A DNA stretch of 64,000 nt from Desulfosudis oleivorans (GTDB lineage: Bacteria > Desulfobacterota > Desulfobacteria > Desulfobacterales > SURF-7). Below, in pieces: positions 6,915-13,506 of this stretch. Location of the stretch: NCBI GenBank assembly GCA_020723325.1, contig DYJD01000004.1, positions 237,469 through 301,468 on the forward strand, in the 5' to 3' direction. Every line of letters starts with the position of its first letter. Position 1 is the first letter of the stretch. The notes below the pieces were generated by a model. That model was not told the origin of the DNA. It saw only the letters and a list, made by a program, of their open reading frames with translations, and did not search any database. The position numbers were made by a program, and so were the translations under genes.

Positions 6915-9082
6915 GACCCAAAAAGCTCCACCACCGTGACAAAGGGTCCCAAACCCAACAGAAGAATCCCCTTGCTGTCGAGCGTAAGATCCGCTCCGCC
7001 CCATAGAACACCGGGTACCGTGCCCTGCTCCAGCCATTTTACCGCCAGGACGGCAGCCACGGCCGAAGCCGAGGCGAATTCACCGATCCATTTGCGATAA
7101 TCCACCACCGGACCCTTAAAACCGGACAAAGCCGACAGTTCAGCCAACTGGCTTTCCCCTTGAGCGCGGCCGCCGGCTGGAATCCCTGCCAGAATCAACC
7201 CGTAGCGCTCACTCAACTTTTCTCCGCAGCCCAAAGCAGCCAGCGCTTCGGCCATGACTTCAGCCGACTGCCCGGCATTGGCATAGAAGCGCAGCCCAAG
7301 GCGAGGCCAACCGGCCGTTGCCGCGGACCTGGTCAAAACCAGGGCGCCGCCGCCGTCCGACAGTTCTTTTGCAGCCCTGACCGAAGGATCAAACAAGCCG
7401 GAAAGCGCCCCAAGGGCCTCGTCCGCACCGGCCACCAGGATGGGATCATCCAGCCCGGCAGCGCACAGCTCAGCAGCCAACAGGGCCTGCTCAAAGGAAT
7501 AATCTCCACCGGTGGTGGTGAGATTGGGGCCCTGGGCCTTGAACCACATGGCGATTTGCCCGGCCGGGGCATTATGAACCGAGCCCGTAAAATCCGTGGG
7601 ACTCGGGAATTGCTCATTGGTGGCATACAAGCGGGTTAAAAAAGCATGGGTATCGGATAGCGCGCCCCAACCTGTACCGAAAAATACTGCCTGGGGCGGT
7701 TTAGACCCTTCCGCGTCCTGATGGGCGGCCTGGGCCAGGGACAAGGTTAGACGCGGCAAGCGTTTCAAGCGCCGAATGTCGCGGGCCGGCAATTTCAGTT
7801 CCGGCCCTTCGGCAGATATCATGCCGGTACATGTCACCCCTTGCCGGAGGGCGGCCGTGGTTTTCTCCGTATCCCCCCGGCCGGTGATGCAGGCGCTGCC
7901 CAGAATTGAAAAGGCCTCAGCTTGCTGCCCGCACCCCTCCCGGCCGGCTTGACCGGGTTTTGCAAGCACCAGTGCCGCATTGTTGCCGCCGAAGCCAAAG
8001 GAATTGGAAAGCACCGTCCCAATCGGAACATGCAACGGCGTTTGCACCGGCCGGATAGCCAATTCCGGATCCACTTCTACGCAACCGGTGTTGGCCGGCA
8101 CCAGTCCATCTTGAAGCGTCATGGCCGCCACCACCGCCTCAATCGCGCCGCTGGCTGCCAGGGAATGGCCGCAGGCGCCTTTAATGGAAGAAAGCAACGG
8201 CAAGTGATCGCCAAAAAGGGCGCGCACGGCCTTGGCTTCGGCCCGGTCATTGTCCGGTGTGCCGGTGCCGTGGAGATTGACGTAGTCCACTTGCCTGGGA
8301 TCGATTTCCGCGTCCGCCAAAGCGGCCCGCATGGCGGCAAGGGCGCCAAGGCCCTCGGGATGGGGGGCCGTGGGATGATAGGCATCGCAGGAAAGGCCGC
8401 CCCCCCGGATTTCAGCCAAGGCTTTTTCCGGTTCATCCCCGGCCAGCAGCAGCATAGCCGCACCTTCAGCCACTGTCATCCCCCGCCGGTTTCGGGCAAA
8501 AGGGGCAGCGCCTTGGGGGTCGATCAACTGCAAGGATAAGAAACCGTAATAAGTAAGCCGGCAAAGGGAATCCACCCCGCCCACCAATACCCGCCCGGCC
8601 TTGCCGCTGCGGATCATTTCCAGGCCGATCTTAACAGCCACGCTTCCGGAGGAACAGGCGGTTGAAATGGTCAGGGCCGGCCCCCGGCAATGGTATAGGG
8701 CCGCCAGATCCTCGGCCACGGTGCCGGCCCCATGCCATTTATAGTCTTCCGGATTGCCATGGCCGGCTTTCAGGTGCTTTTCCGTTAAAAACATGCCGCC
8801 AGTGGTCACTCCCATAATCACCGCATCCACAGCCTGCTCACAGCCGGCCATGGCCTGGGCCGCGGCCAGCCTGGCCAGGACATGGGTGCGGGGCAGGTCC
8901 CCGGCCTCCGGCAGGGCCGCCACTTGCCCCACGGGCATGGATTTGTCCGCGGCGACCTCAAACACGGTCAGGCGGCCGAGCCGCCGCTGCCCGTTGAGCA
9001 AAGCCGCCCGGGTTTCCGTGAGGCCCATACCCAAGGGACTGACGATTCCCATGGCATGTATGTAGACCGGTGTTCGCTTCAA
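6911..9082 (-). CDS. Fused ketosynthase - chain-length-factor-like protein (723 aa)
   Basis: Residues 1-380 are a complete ketosynthase with Cys143 (TACSSG), His271 (NLHGTGT), Lys301 and His306 (SSIKGACGHS) and the FGFGGNN loop. Residues 390-720 are a second thiolase-like half of the ketoacyl-synt_2 / chain-length-factor type. Its nucleophile position reads TTTGGDYSF in place of TACSSG, so the Cys is missing and the half is presumably non-catalytic. In aryl-polyene systems the equivalent ketosynthase (ApeO) and chain-length factor (ApeC) are separate proteins forming a heterodimer; here they are covalently linked. The start codon overlaps the ACP stop and the stop overlaps the radical SAM start, so the three genes are coupled. 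Probably the main chain-building enzyme of the locus. Confidence 0.87.
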   Translation of the reverse strand: MKRTPVYIHAMGIVSPLGMGLTETRAALLNGQRRLGRLTVFEVAADKSMPVGQVAALPEAGDLPRTHVLARLAAAQAMAGCEQAVDAVIMGVTTGGMFLTEKHLKAGHGNPEDYKWHGAGTVAEDLAALYHCRGPALTISTACSSGSVAVKIGLEMIRSGKAGRVLVGGVDSLCRLTYYGFLSLQLIDPQGAAPFARNRRGMTVAEGAAMLLLAGDEPEKALAEIRGGGLSCDAYHPTAPHPEGLGALAAMRAALADAEIDPRQVDYVNLHGTGTPDNDRAEAKAVRALFGDHLPLLSSIKGACGHSLAASGAIEAVVAAMTLQDGLVPANTGCVEVDPELAIRPVQTPLHVPIGTVLSNSFGFGGNNAALVLAKPGQAGREGCGQQAEAFSILGSACITGRGDTEKTTAALRQGVTCTGMISAEGPELKLPARDIRRLKRLPRLTLSLAQAAHQDAEGSKPPQAVFFGTGWGALSDTHAFLTRLYATNEQFPSPTDFTGSVHNAPAGQIAMWFKAQGPNLTTTGGDYSFEQALLAAELCAAGLDDPILVAGADEALGALSGLFDPSVRAAKELSDGGGALVLTRSAATAGWPRLGLRFYANAGQSAEVMAEALAALGCGEKLSERYGLILAGIPAGGRAQGESQLAELSALSGFKGPVVDYRKWIGEFASASAVAAVLAVKWLEQGTVPGVLWGGADLTLDSKGILLLGLGPFVTVVELFGS

Positions 9083-9357
9083 TTGCGCAATCGGGGTGAA
9101 TTTTCGGCAATATATGCCGCCAGGGTTTTTAATGTAGCGAAGACCTTTTGGCCCAATTCCTTGTTGTCGATGATGACGCCGTATTCTTTTTCAATCATCA
9201 TCACCATTTCCAGCACATCAATGGAATCAATGCCCAGAGGCCCGCCCACCAATTGCTCATCTTCCTTAAAATCCGCCGGCGTGATATCCGGCAGATTCAA
9301 CGCTTCAATAATCTTGCTCTTCAATTCCTGTAATAACACTTCCATACCGACATCCAA
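9079..9357 (-). CDS. Acyl carrier protein (92 aa), first gene of the leftward operon
   Basis: Acyl carrier protein with Ser45 in GIDSIDVLE as the phosphopantetheine site. The stop overlaps the start of the ketosynthase-fusion gene by ATGA. A start four codons downstream (MEVLLQ) is equally possible, because neither has a strong ribosome site. It is the first gene after the divergent intergenic region at 9358-9536. The loop before the serine (VGGPLGIDS) differs from that of the ACP at 4791-5057 (VDEVGIDS), so the two carriers probably dock different partners. Aryl-polyene loci likewise use two ACPs. Confidence 0.92.
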   Translation of the reverse strand: MDVGMEVLLQELKSKIIEALNLPDITPADFKEDEQLVGGPLGIDSIDVLEMVMMIEKEYGVIIDNKELGQKVFATLKTLAAYIAENSPRLRN

Positions 9358-9536
9358 TCATTATGGTTTTTTAAGCCTTGTTGCTTTACAGCCTGGGCAA
9401 ATTGTTGTAGAACTTGAACCCGATCCAAGAGGGATTGAAACTAATTCCAAGCGGCTTGAGAATCGATCCGGTTGATCTTAGTGATTTGCCGGTTGATTTT
9501 CAATGATTTTTTCAAAATCAAAAGGAACCAGATGGT
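9358..9536. promoter_or_regulatory. Divergent control region of the biosynthetic locus
   Basis: About 180 bases separate the leftward ACP operon from the rightward dehydratase operon, so promoters for both must lie here unless transcription enters from outside. No convincing -35/-10 pair or operator palindrome could be picked by eye. An AAAAGGAA sequence at 9521-9528 serves as ribosome site for the rightward gene. Confidence 0.5.
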
Positions 9537-9965
9537 ATGGAGCCGGTTGATATCGGTATTGATGACCTTCTGCCCCATCGCGGCCGGATGAAATTGGTGG
9601 ATGAAATTCTGGAACTGGCCGAAGGCCGCGCCCGGACACGCTCCATCGTTACCCCGGCCTGGCCCTTTTTTGATGGGACAAGTGTGAACGCCCTGATTCT
9701 GGTGGAGTTGCTGGCCCAAACCGCCGGCATCCACAACGGCTGGACCAGAATCCTGAAAAATGGTCTGGATTCGGAAAAAAAAGGCTGGCTGGTGGGCATC
9801 AAGAAAGCCGAATTTTTCATGGAGCGGATTCCTTTGCATACGCCTGTGATTGCCTATGCCGAAAATCATTTTGAATACGACAATTTCAGGGAGGTGGGTG
9901 GAACCGCGGAGATCAACGGTGTGATCGCGGCCCGGGCAACCCTGCAACTGTTTCAGCCGGACTAA
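9537..9965 (+). CDS. 3-hydroxyacyl-ACP dehydratase, FabA/FabZ-like hotdog (ApeP-like), 142 aa
   Basis: The N-terminal DLLPHRGRMKLVDEI carries the LPHR...LVD signature of FabA/FabZ-like dehydratases, with His14 as candidate base. Glu57 in ILVELLAQTAG occupies the position of the acidic partner, so the site looks complete, unlike the other hotdog at 5162-5545. The ATG at 9537 has AAGGA nine bases upstream. It is the first gene of the rightward operon, 10 bases before the ketoreductase, and the pair would perform the reduction and dehydration steps that leave a double bond. No enoyl reductase is seen in the locus, which favours a polyunsaturated product. The closest described homologue by architecture is ApeP of aryl-polyene clusters. 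Confidence 0.82.
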   Translation: MEPVDIGIDDLLPHRGRMKLVDEILELAEGRARTRSIVTPAWPFFDGTSVNALILVELLAQTAGIHNGWTRILKNGLDSEKKGWLVGIKKAEFFMERIPLHTPVIAYAENHFEYDNFREVGGTAEINGVIAARATLQLFQPD

Positions 9966-9975
9966 GCCAGGAGAG

Positions 9976-10719
9976 ATGAATATGGATACGGAACAAACAA
10001 GACCGGTGGCCATCGTCACCGGCGGCAGCAAGGGCATCGGCCGGGCGGTTTGTATTGAGCTGGGACGCATGGGCTGTTATGTGGTGGTCAACTACCGCAG
10101 GGACCCTGCCGGAGCCGCGGAAACCTTGGTTCAGGTAAAAGCAGCCGGCGGCGAAGGCGAAAGCCTGGCCTTTGATGTGGCAGATCCGGCCGCCACCCAG
10201 CCGGCCCTTGCGGATATTTTCAAGCGCCTGAAGACCGTGGATATTCTGGTCAATAACGCCGGCATCACCGCCGACGGCCTGTTCGTCATGATGTCCCCGG
10301 CCAAATGGGACGGCGTCATCCAAACCAGCTTGAGCGGTTTCTACAACATGACCAAACCGGTCCTGGAAAAAATGATCCGCCGCAAAAAAGGCTCGGTGGT
10401 TTCCATTGCCTCCATTTCGGCCTTGGTGCCCAACCGCGGGCAAGCCAATTATTCCGCTGCCAAGGCTGGTCTCATCGGCGCCAGCCGCTCCGTGGCGGCT
10501 GAAGTGGCCCGCCTGGGCATTCGGGTCAATGTGGTGGCGCCGGGGCTCATCGAAACCGACATGACCAAGGACCTGCCCCTGGACAATGTCAAAACCATGA
10601 TCCCCATGGCGCGCATCGGCCGGCCGGAAGAAGTGGCCAAAGTGGTGCGCTTTCTTTGCTCCGAAGACGCCTCCTATATTACCGGCCAGGTCATCTCGGT
10701 AAACGGCGGAATGTTTTAA
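9976..10719 (+). CDS. 3-oxoacyl-ACP reductase, FabG-type SDR (247 aa)
   Basis: Classical short-chain dehydrogenase. The NAD(P)-binding loop is TGGSKGIG (residues 15-22), followed by NNAG (93-96) and the catalytic Ser146, Tyr159 and Lys163 in the YSAAKAG motif. Length is that of FabG. The AGGAG upstream is better spaced (8 bases) for the ATG at 9982 than for 9976, so the protein may start at the third codon (MDTEQ). It reduces the ketone formed by the ketosynthases. It lies between the dehydratase and the LolA-like gene in a tight operon, matching the ApeQ position in aryl-polyene sets. Confidence 0.9.
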   Translation: MNMDTEQTRPVAIVTGGSKGIGRAVCIELGRMGCYVVVNYRRDPAGAAETLVQVKAAGGEGESLAFDVADPAATQPALADIFKRLKTVDILVNNAGITADGLFVMMSPAKWDGVIQTSLSGFYNMTKPVLEKMIRRKKGSVVSIASISALVPNRGQANYSAAKAGLIGASRSVAAEVARLGIRVNVVAPGLIETDMTKDLPLDNVKTMIPMARIGRPEEVAKVVRFLCSEDASYITGQVISVNGGMF

Positions 10720-10741
10720 GACTTTGGAAAAATTCAGTATC

Positions 10742-11347
10742 ATGAAAGCCTTGCCTGCAAAAGCCCTCCTGTTGTTAACGGTCTTTTTCTGCCTGGGCTG
10801 GGCCCAAACCTGGGATGCCGTCCGGCAATCCTTTGGAAAATTGACCTCCATCCAGGCGGAATTCACCCAGGAAAAACACATGGCCATCCTGGCGCGGCCC
10901 CTCATATCCAAAGGCCGCTTTTACTTTCAGGCCCCATCTTCCCTGCGCTGGGAATACACGCACCCGGTGCGCAGCATCCTGATGGCGGATGAAGGCCGGA
11001 CAAAACATTTCATTCAACAAAACAACCGCCTGAAGGAAAACAGCGGCGCCCATCTCCAATCCATGCAGATAGTTCTGCAGGAGATCGGCAACTGGCTCAA
11101 CGGTCGCTTTGAGGGCAACCCGGTCTTCAACGCTGCTTTGGAACCGGACCGCAAGATTGTTTTGCTTCCCAAAGAAAAAGCCATGGCCGCCTTTATTGAA
11201 AAAATCGAGCTGCAGCTTTCCGAGCAAACCGGCGTGATCCAGGCGGTAGTCATATATGAAGGCCGGGATTCCTACACCAAACTGTTGTTTGAAAACGTGG
11301 TTCCCAACCAAAAGATCGACGCGGCCCTGTTCCGGAGCGTTGAATGA
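10742..11347 (+). CDS. LolA-like periplasmic outer-membrane lipoprotein carrier (201 aa)
   Basis: A Sec signal peptide (MKALPAKALLLLTVFF... to about residue 20) is followed by a LolA-like half-barrel domain recognisable from IQAEFTQEKH, KGRFYFQAPSSLRWEY and ILMADEG. A frame from a TTG at 10724 is longer, but the ATG at 10742 starts exactly at a good signal peptide. It probably shuttles a lipophilic product or lipoprotein through the periplasm. LolA-like proteins occur in aryl-polyene clusters, where they are thought to help place the pigment lipid in the outer membrane. It follows the ketoreductase by 22 bases and overlaps the next lipoprotein gene by four. Confidence 0.82.
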   Translation: MKALPAKALLLLTVFFCLGWAQTWDAVRQSFGKLTSIQAEFTQEKHMAILARPLISKGRFYFQAPSSLRWEYTHPVRSILMADEGRTKHFIQQNNRLKENSGAHLQSMQIVLQEIGNWLNGRFEGNPVFNAALEPDRKIVLLPKEKAMAAFIEKIELQLSEQTGVIQAVVIYEGRDSYTKLLFENVVPNQKIDAALFRSVE

Positions 11348-12030
11348 GGCTGGTCCGCTTGTTTTCCTGGGCCTTGCTCCTGTGCGCCTGCGCCGGCCCG
11401 CCCACCCTTCCTGAGCTGACAGCATCAATCGATGCAGAGCTACCCTTGAAATGCCGGAGCTGTTTTCCAAACGGCAATTGGCAGTTGACCCATTCCATCG
11501 AAGCCAAGGGGCCTGACGGCCAAACCAATCTGCTCATGGGGGTCATGCTGCTCTCCTCTGAGCCGGCCCAATTGAAATGCGCCCTCATGACCATTGAGGG
11601 TTTTGTGCTGTTCGAGGCGGTTCTCGATGAAAATGGATTTGCCGTCAAACGCGCCGTGCCGCCTTTTGACGCCCCGGCCATGGCCCAAGGGATGCTTGCG
11701 GATATTCAGCTTCTGTTCTTTGCGCCCAAAGGGCTCGCCCCTGAATACGGTCGGCGCCCGGACGGCGCATTGGTCTGCCGCCGGCACCTGGCCGACGGCG
11801 GAGTTCTGGATCTGACTGTACATGCGGATGATTCCTGGGAAATGAAACAGTACAACCCAAACCTGGATTTGATCAAGACTGTGATGGCAACAGACCTGAG
11901 CGATTCGTCTCAACAGCGCCTGCCCAAAACACTGAAATTGACGACCCATGGGCTTCTGGGCTATGAGATGACCATGCATTTGATTGAGGCTCTGCCGTTC
12001 AATCCCGGCGGTGCAGAGAAAAAGGAATAG
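11344..12030 (+). CDS. DUF3261-type lipoprotein (228 aa)
   Basis: Starts with a lipoprotein signal peptide (MRLVRLFSWALLLCAC); Cys16 after LCA is the most likely lipidated residue. The mature part is a beta-rich envelope protein resembling the DUF3261 proteins of aryl-polyene clusters (LLMGVMLLSS, MTIEGFVLFEAVLDENG, ADIQLLFF). Its ATG overlaps the TGA of the LolA-like gene (ATGA), so they are coupled and may act together as carrier and receptor, by analogy with LolA/LolB. Family function is not established. It ends 19 bases before a GGTATCGG-type hairpin repeat that may terminate or separate the operon from the radical SAM gene at 12186. Confidence 0.7.
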   Translation: MRLVRLFSWALLLCACAGPPTLPELTASIDAELPLKCRSCFPNGNWQLTHSIEAKGPDGQTNLLMGVMLLSSEPAQLKCALMTIEGFVLFEAVLDENGFAVKRAVPPFDAPAMAQGMLADIQLLFFAPKGLAPEYGRRPDGALVCRRHLADGGVLDLTVHADDSWEMKQYNPNLDLIKTVMATDLSDSSQQRLPKTLKLTTHGLLGYEMTMHLIEALPFNPGGAEKKE

Positions 12031-12048
12031 CTATTTCTGAATTCTACA

Positions 12049-12131
12049 TCGGGGTCGGGGTCGGTATCGGAATCGGTATCGAAATTTCAAATCGATTGCG
12101 ATAGCGACCCCGATACCGATACCGACCCCGA
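12049..12131. repeat. Palindromic GGTATCGG/CCGATACC repeat (dispersed family C, copy 1)
   Basis: Left arm TCGGGGTCGGTATCGG with further GGTATCG units, a short AT-rich middle, then CGATACCGATACCGACCCCG as the right arm; the arms pair over about 20 bases. Related copies occur at 16656-16735 and around 28893-29176. It lies between the lipoprotein gene and the radical SAM gene and could fold into a strong RNA hairpin. Confidence 0.8.
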
Positions 12132-12185
12132 ATGAAAACAAAGGTGGGAAGAGCACCTCTCCATTGAAGGATATGACGGTATAGC

Positions 12186-13451
12186 ATGAAATGTAAACTT
12201 ATTTACCCCAAATGGCCGAGACTCCAGGGCCAGAACGAATTCCATCTGCCCCCCCACGGCCCGGTGGTTTTCGCCGCCACCCTGCCAAAGGATATTCATA
12301 TTGATTTTGTGGATGAAAACCTGGAATCCATTGATTTTGATGACCCGGTGGATTTTGTCGGGATTTCCATGATGCTGACCATTCAGGTGAAACGCGGCTG
12401 GGAGATTGCCAGATCCTACCGGCAAAAAGGCGTGCCGGTGATTTGCGGCGGGATCGCCGCCACCCTCCACGCTGAAGAAACCATGCAATATGCCGATGCG
12501 GTTTTTTTAGGGGAAGCCGAAGGCCGCATGGAGCAAGTCCTTGCCGACTTAAAGGCCGGCTGCTTGAAAAAAATATATGATTATCGCGCTGACCCGCCGC
12601 CCATTGAAATGGTCGGGGCTGCCCGGCGGGATATTTTAAACCGGAACTTGTACAATTACCGCGGTGTTCAAATGGTGGACCTGGTGCATGCTTCCCGGGG
12701 CTGCCGCTTTCATTGCTACCCTTGCGCGGTAGCGTATCTTGGGGGAAAAAAATTCAGGCCGCGGCCCATCGACAAGGTCATCGCGGAGATGGCCGGCATC
12801 CCCAACAATCGCCTGTTTCTGGTGGACAATTCCCTGGCCCAGGACCGGCAATGGGAGCTGGATCTGTTTCGGGAAATGATCCCCCTTAAGAAAAAATGGT
12901 GCTGCCATCCCATCGAAGATCGACCCGAAGTCCTGGATCTGGCAGCCCAGGCCGGGGCCTGGTATGTCTACCAGGCGGTTTTCGACACATCGGATTACAT
13001 CAAAAACCGCATCCGCAGGTATCATGAAGCCGGCATCGGGGTTGAGGCCACCGTATTGCTGGGACTTGACCACCACACCGAGGATTACATCAAACGGCTC
13101 ATCGACTTTTTATTGGAGATCGAGCTTGATCTGGCTGAGTTCACGGTTCTGACTCCCTTCCCCCATACCAAGGCTTTTGATGAGCTGAACAGCCAGAAAC
13201 GAATTTTTTCCTTTGACTGGAATGATTATTCCGCCGACAAGGTCGTTTATCAACCCAAACACATGCGCCCCCAACGACTACAAGAGCTGCTGCAATATGC
13301 CTGGGACACATTTTATCAGCAGGAATCCCAGGAAATCAAAATGTTCAAGCTCATGCAAAAAGTCGTGCGCAAGGAAAAGGCGGACAATACTTTTCAACCC
13401 CGCAACCGCGCCCTGGCCTCTTCGGCCTTTGGTCGCAGGGTCGAGCGGTAG
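12186..13451 (+). CDS. Cobalamin-binding-type radical SAM protein (421 aa)
   Basis: The N-terminal domain resembles a B12-binding domain (VGISMML, PVICGGIAATL, AVFLGEAEG). It is followed by a radical SAM domain with CRFHCYPC (Cys173, Cys177, Cys180) after the HASRG turn. It resembles the operon enzyme at 5565-6914 in overall design but is shorter and diverged, and again shows no clear DxHxxG ligand histidine. It is the last rightward gene of the region, separated from the lipoprotein gene by a hairpin repeat, so its membership in the pathway is likely but not certain. Its TAG stop is formed by the first bases of the palindromic repeat at 13449-13506. Confidence 0.85.
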   Translation: MKCKLIYPKWPRLQGQNEFHLPPHGPVVFAATLPKDIHIDFVDENLESIDFDDPVDFVGISMMLTIQVKRGWEIARSYRQKGVPVICGGIAATLHAEETMQYADAVFLGEAEGRMEQVLADLKAGCLKKIYDYRADPPPIEMVGAARRDILNRNLYNYRGVQMVDLVHASRGCRFHCYPCAVAYLGGKKFRPRPIDKVIAEMAGIPNNRLFLVDNSLAQDRQWELDLFREMIPLKKKWCCHPIEDRPEVLDLAAQAGAWYVYQAVFDTSDYIKNRIRRYHEAGIGVEATVLLGLDHHTEDYIKRLIDFLLEIELDLAEFTVLTPFPHTKAFDELNSQKRIFSFDWNDYSADKVVYQPKHMRPQRLQELLQYAWDTFYQQESQEIKMFKLMQKVVRKEKADNTFQPRNRALASSAFGRRVER

Positions 13452-13506
13452 GGGCGGTTCGCGAACCGCCCGTCCACAATGGAAGGCGGTTCGCGAACCG
13501 CCCCTA
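13449..13506. repeat. Palindromic repeat GGGGCGGTTCGCGAACCGCC (family A, double copy)
   Basis: Two inverted copies of a GCGGTTCGCGAACCGC palindrome with outer ends TAGGGG and CCCCTA. The element fills the gap between two convergent genes. Its first three bases are the TAG stop of the radical SAM gene, and its last three, read on the other strand, are the TAG stop of the sensor kinase. Single copies occur at 29011-29038 and 60219-60240. It could also act as a bidirectional terminator. Confidence 0.88.

Noticed and set aside
6915..7037. N-terminal extension of the cobalamin-type radical SAM protein
   Set aside because: It lies wholly inside the ketosynthase-fusion gene and is replaced by an ATGA-coupled ATG at 6914 that begins the B12-binding domain.
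12049..12131. Possible CRISPR-like array from repeated GGTATCGG units
   Set aside because: The units are contiguous and palindromic with no regular spacers, and no cas genes are nearby.
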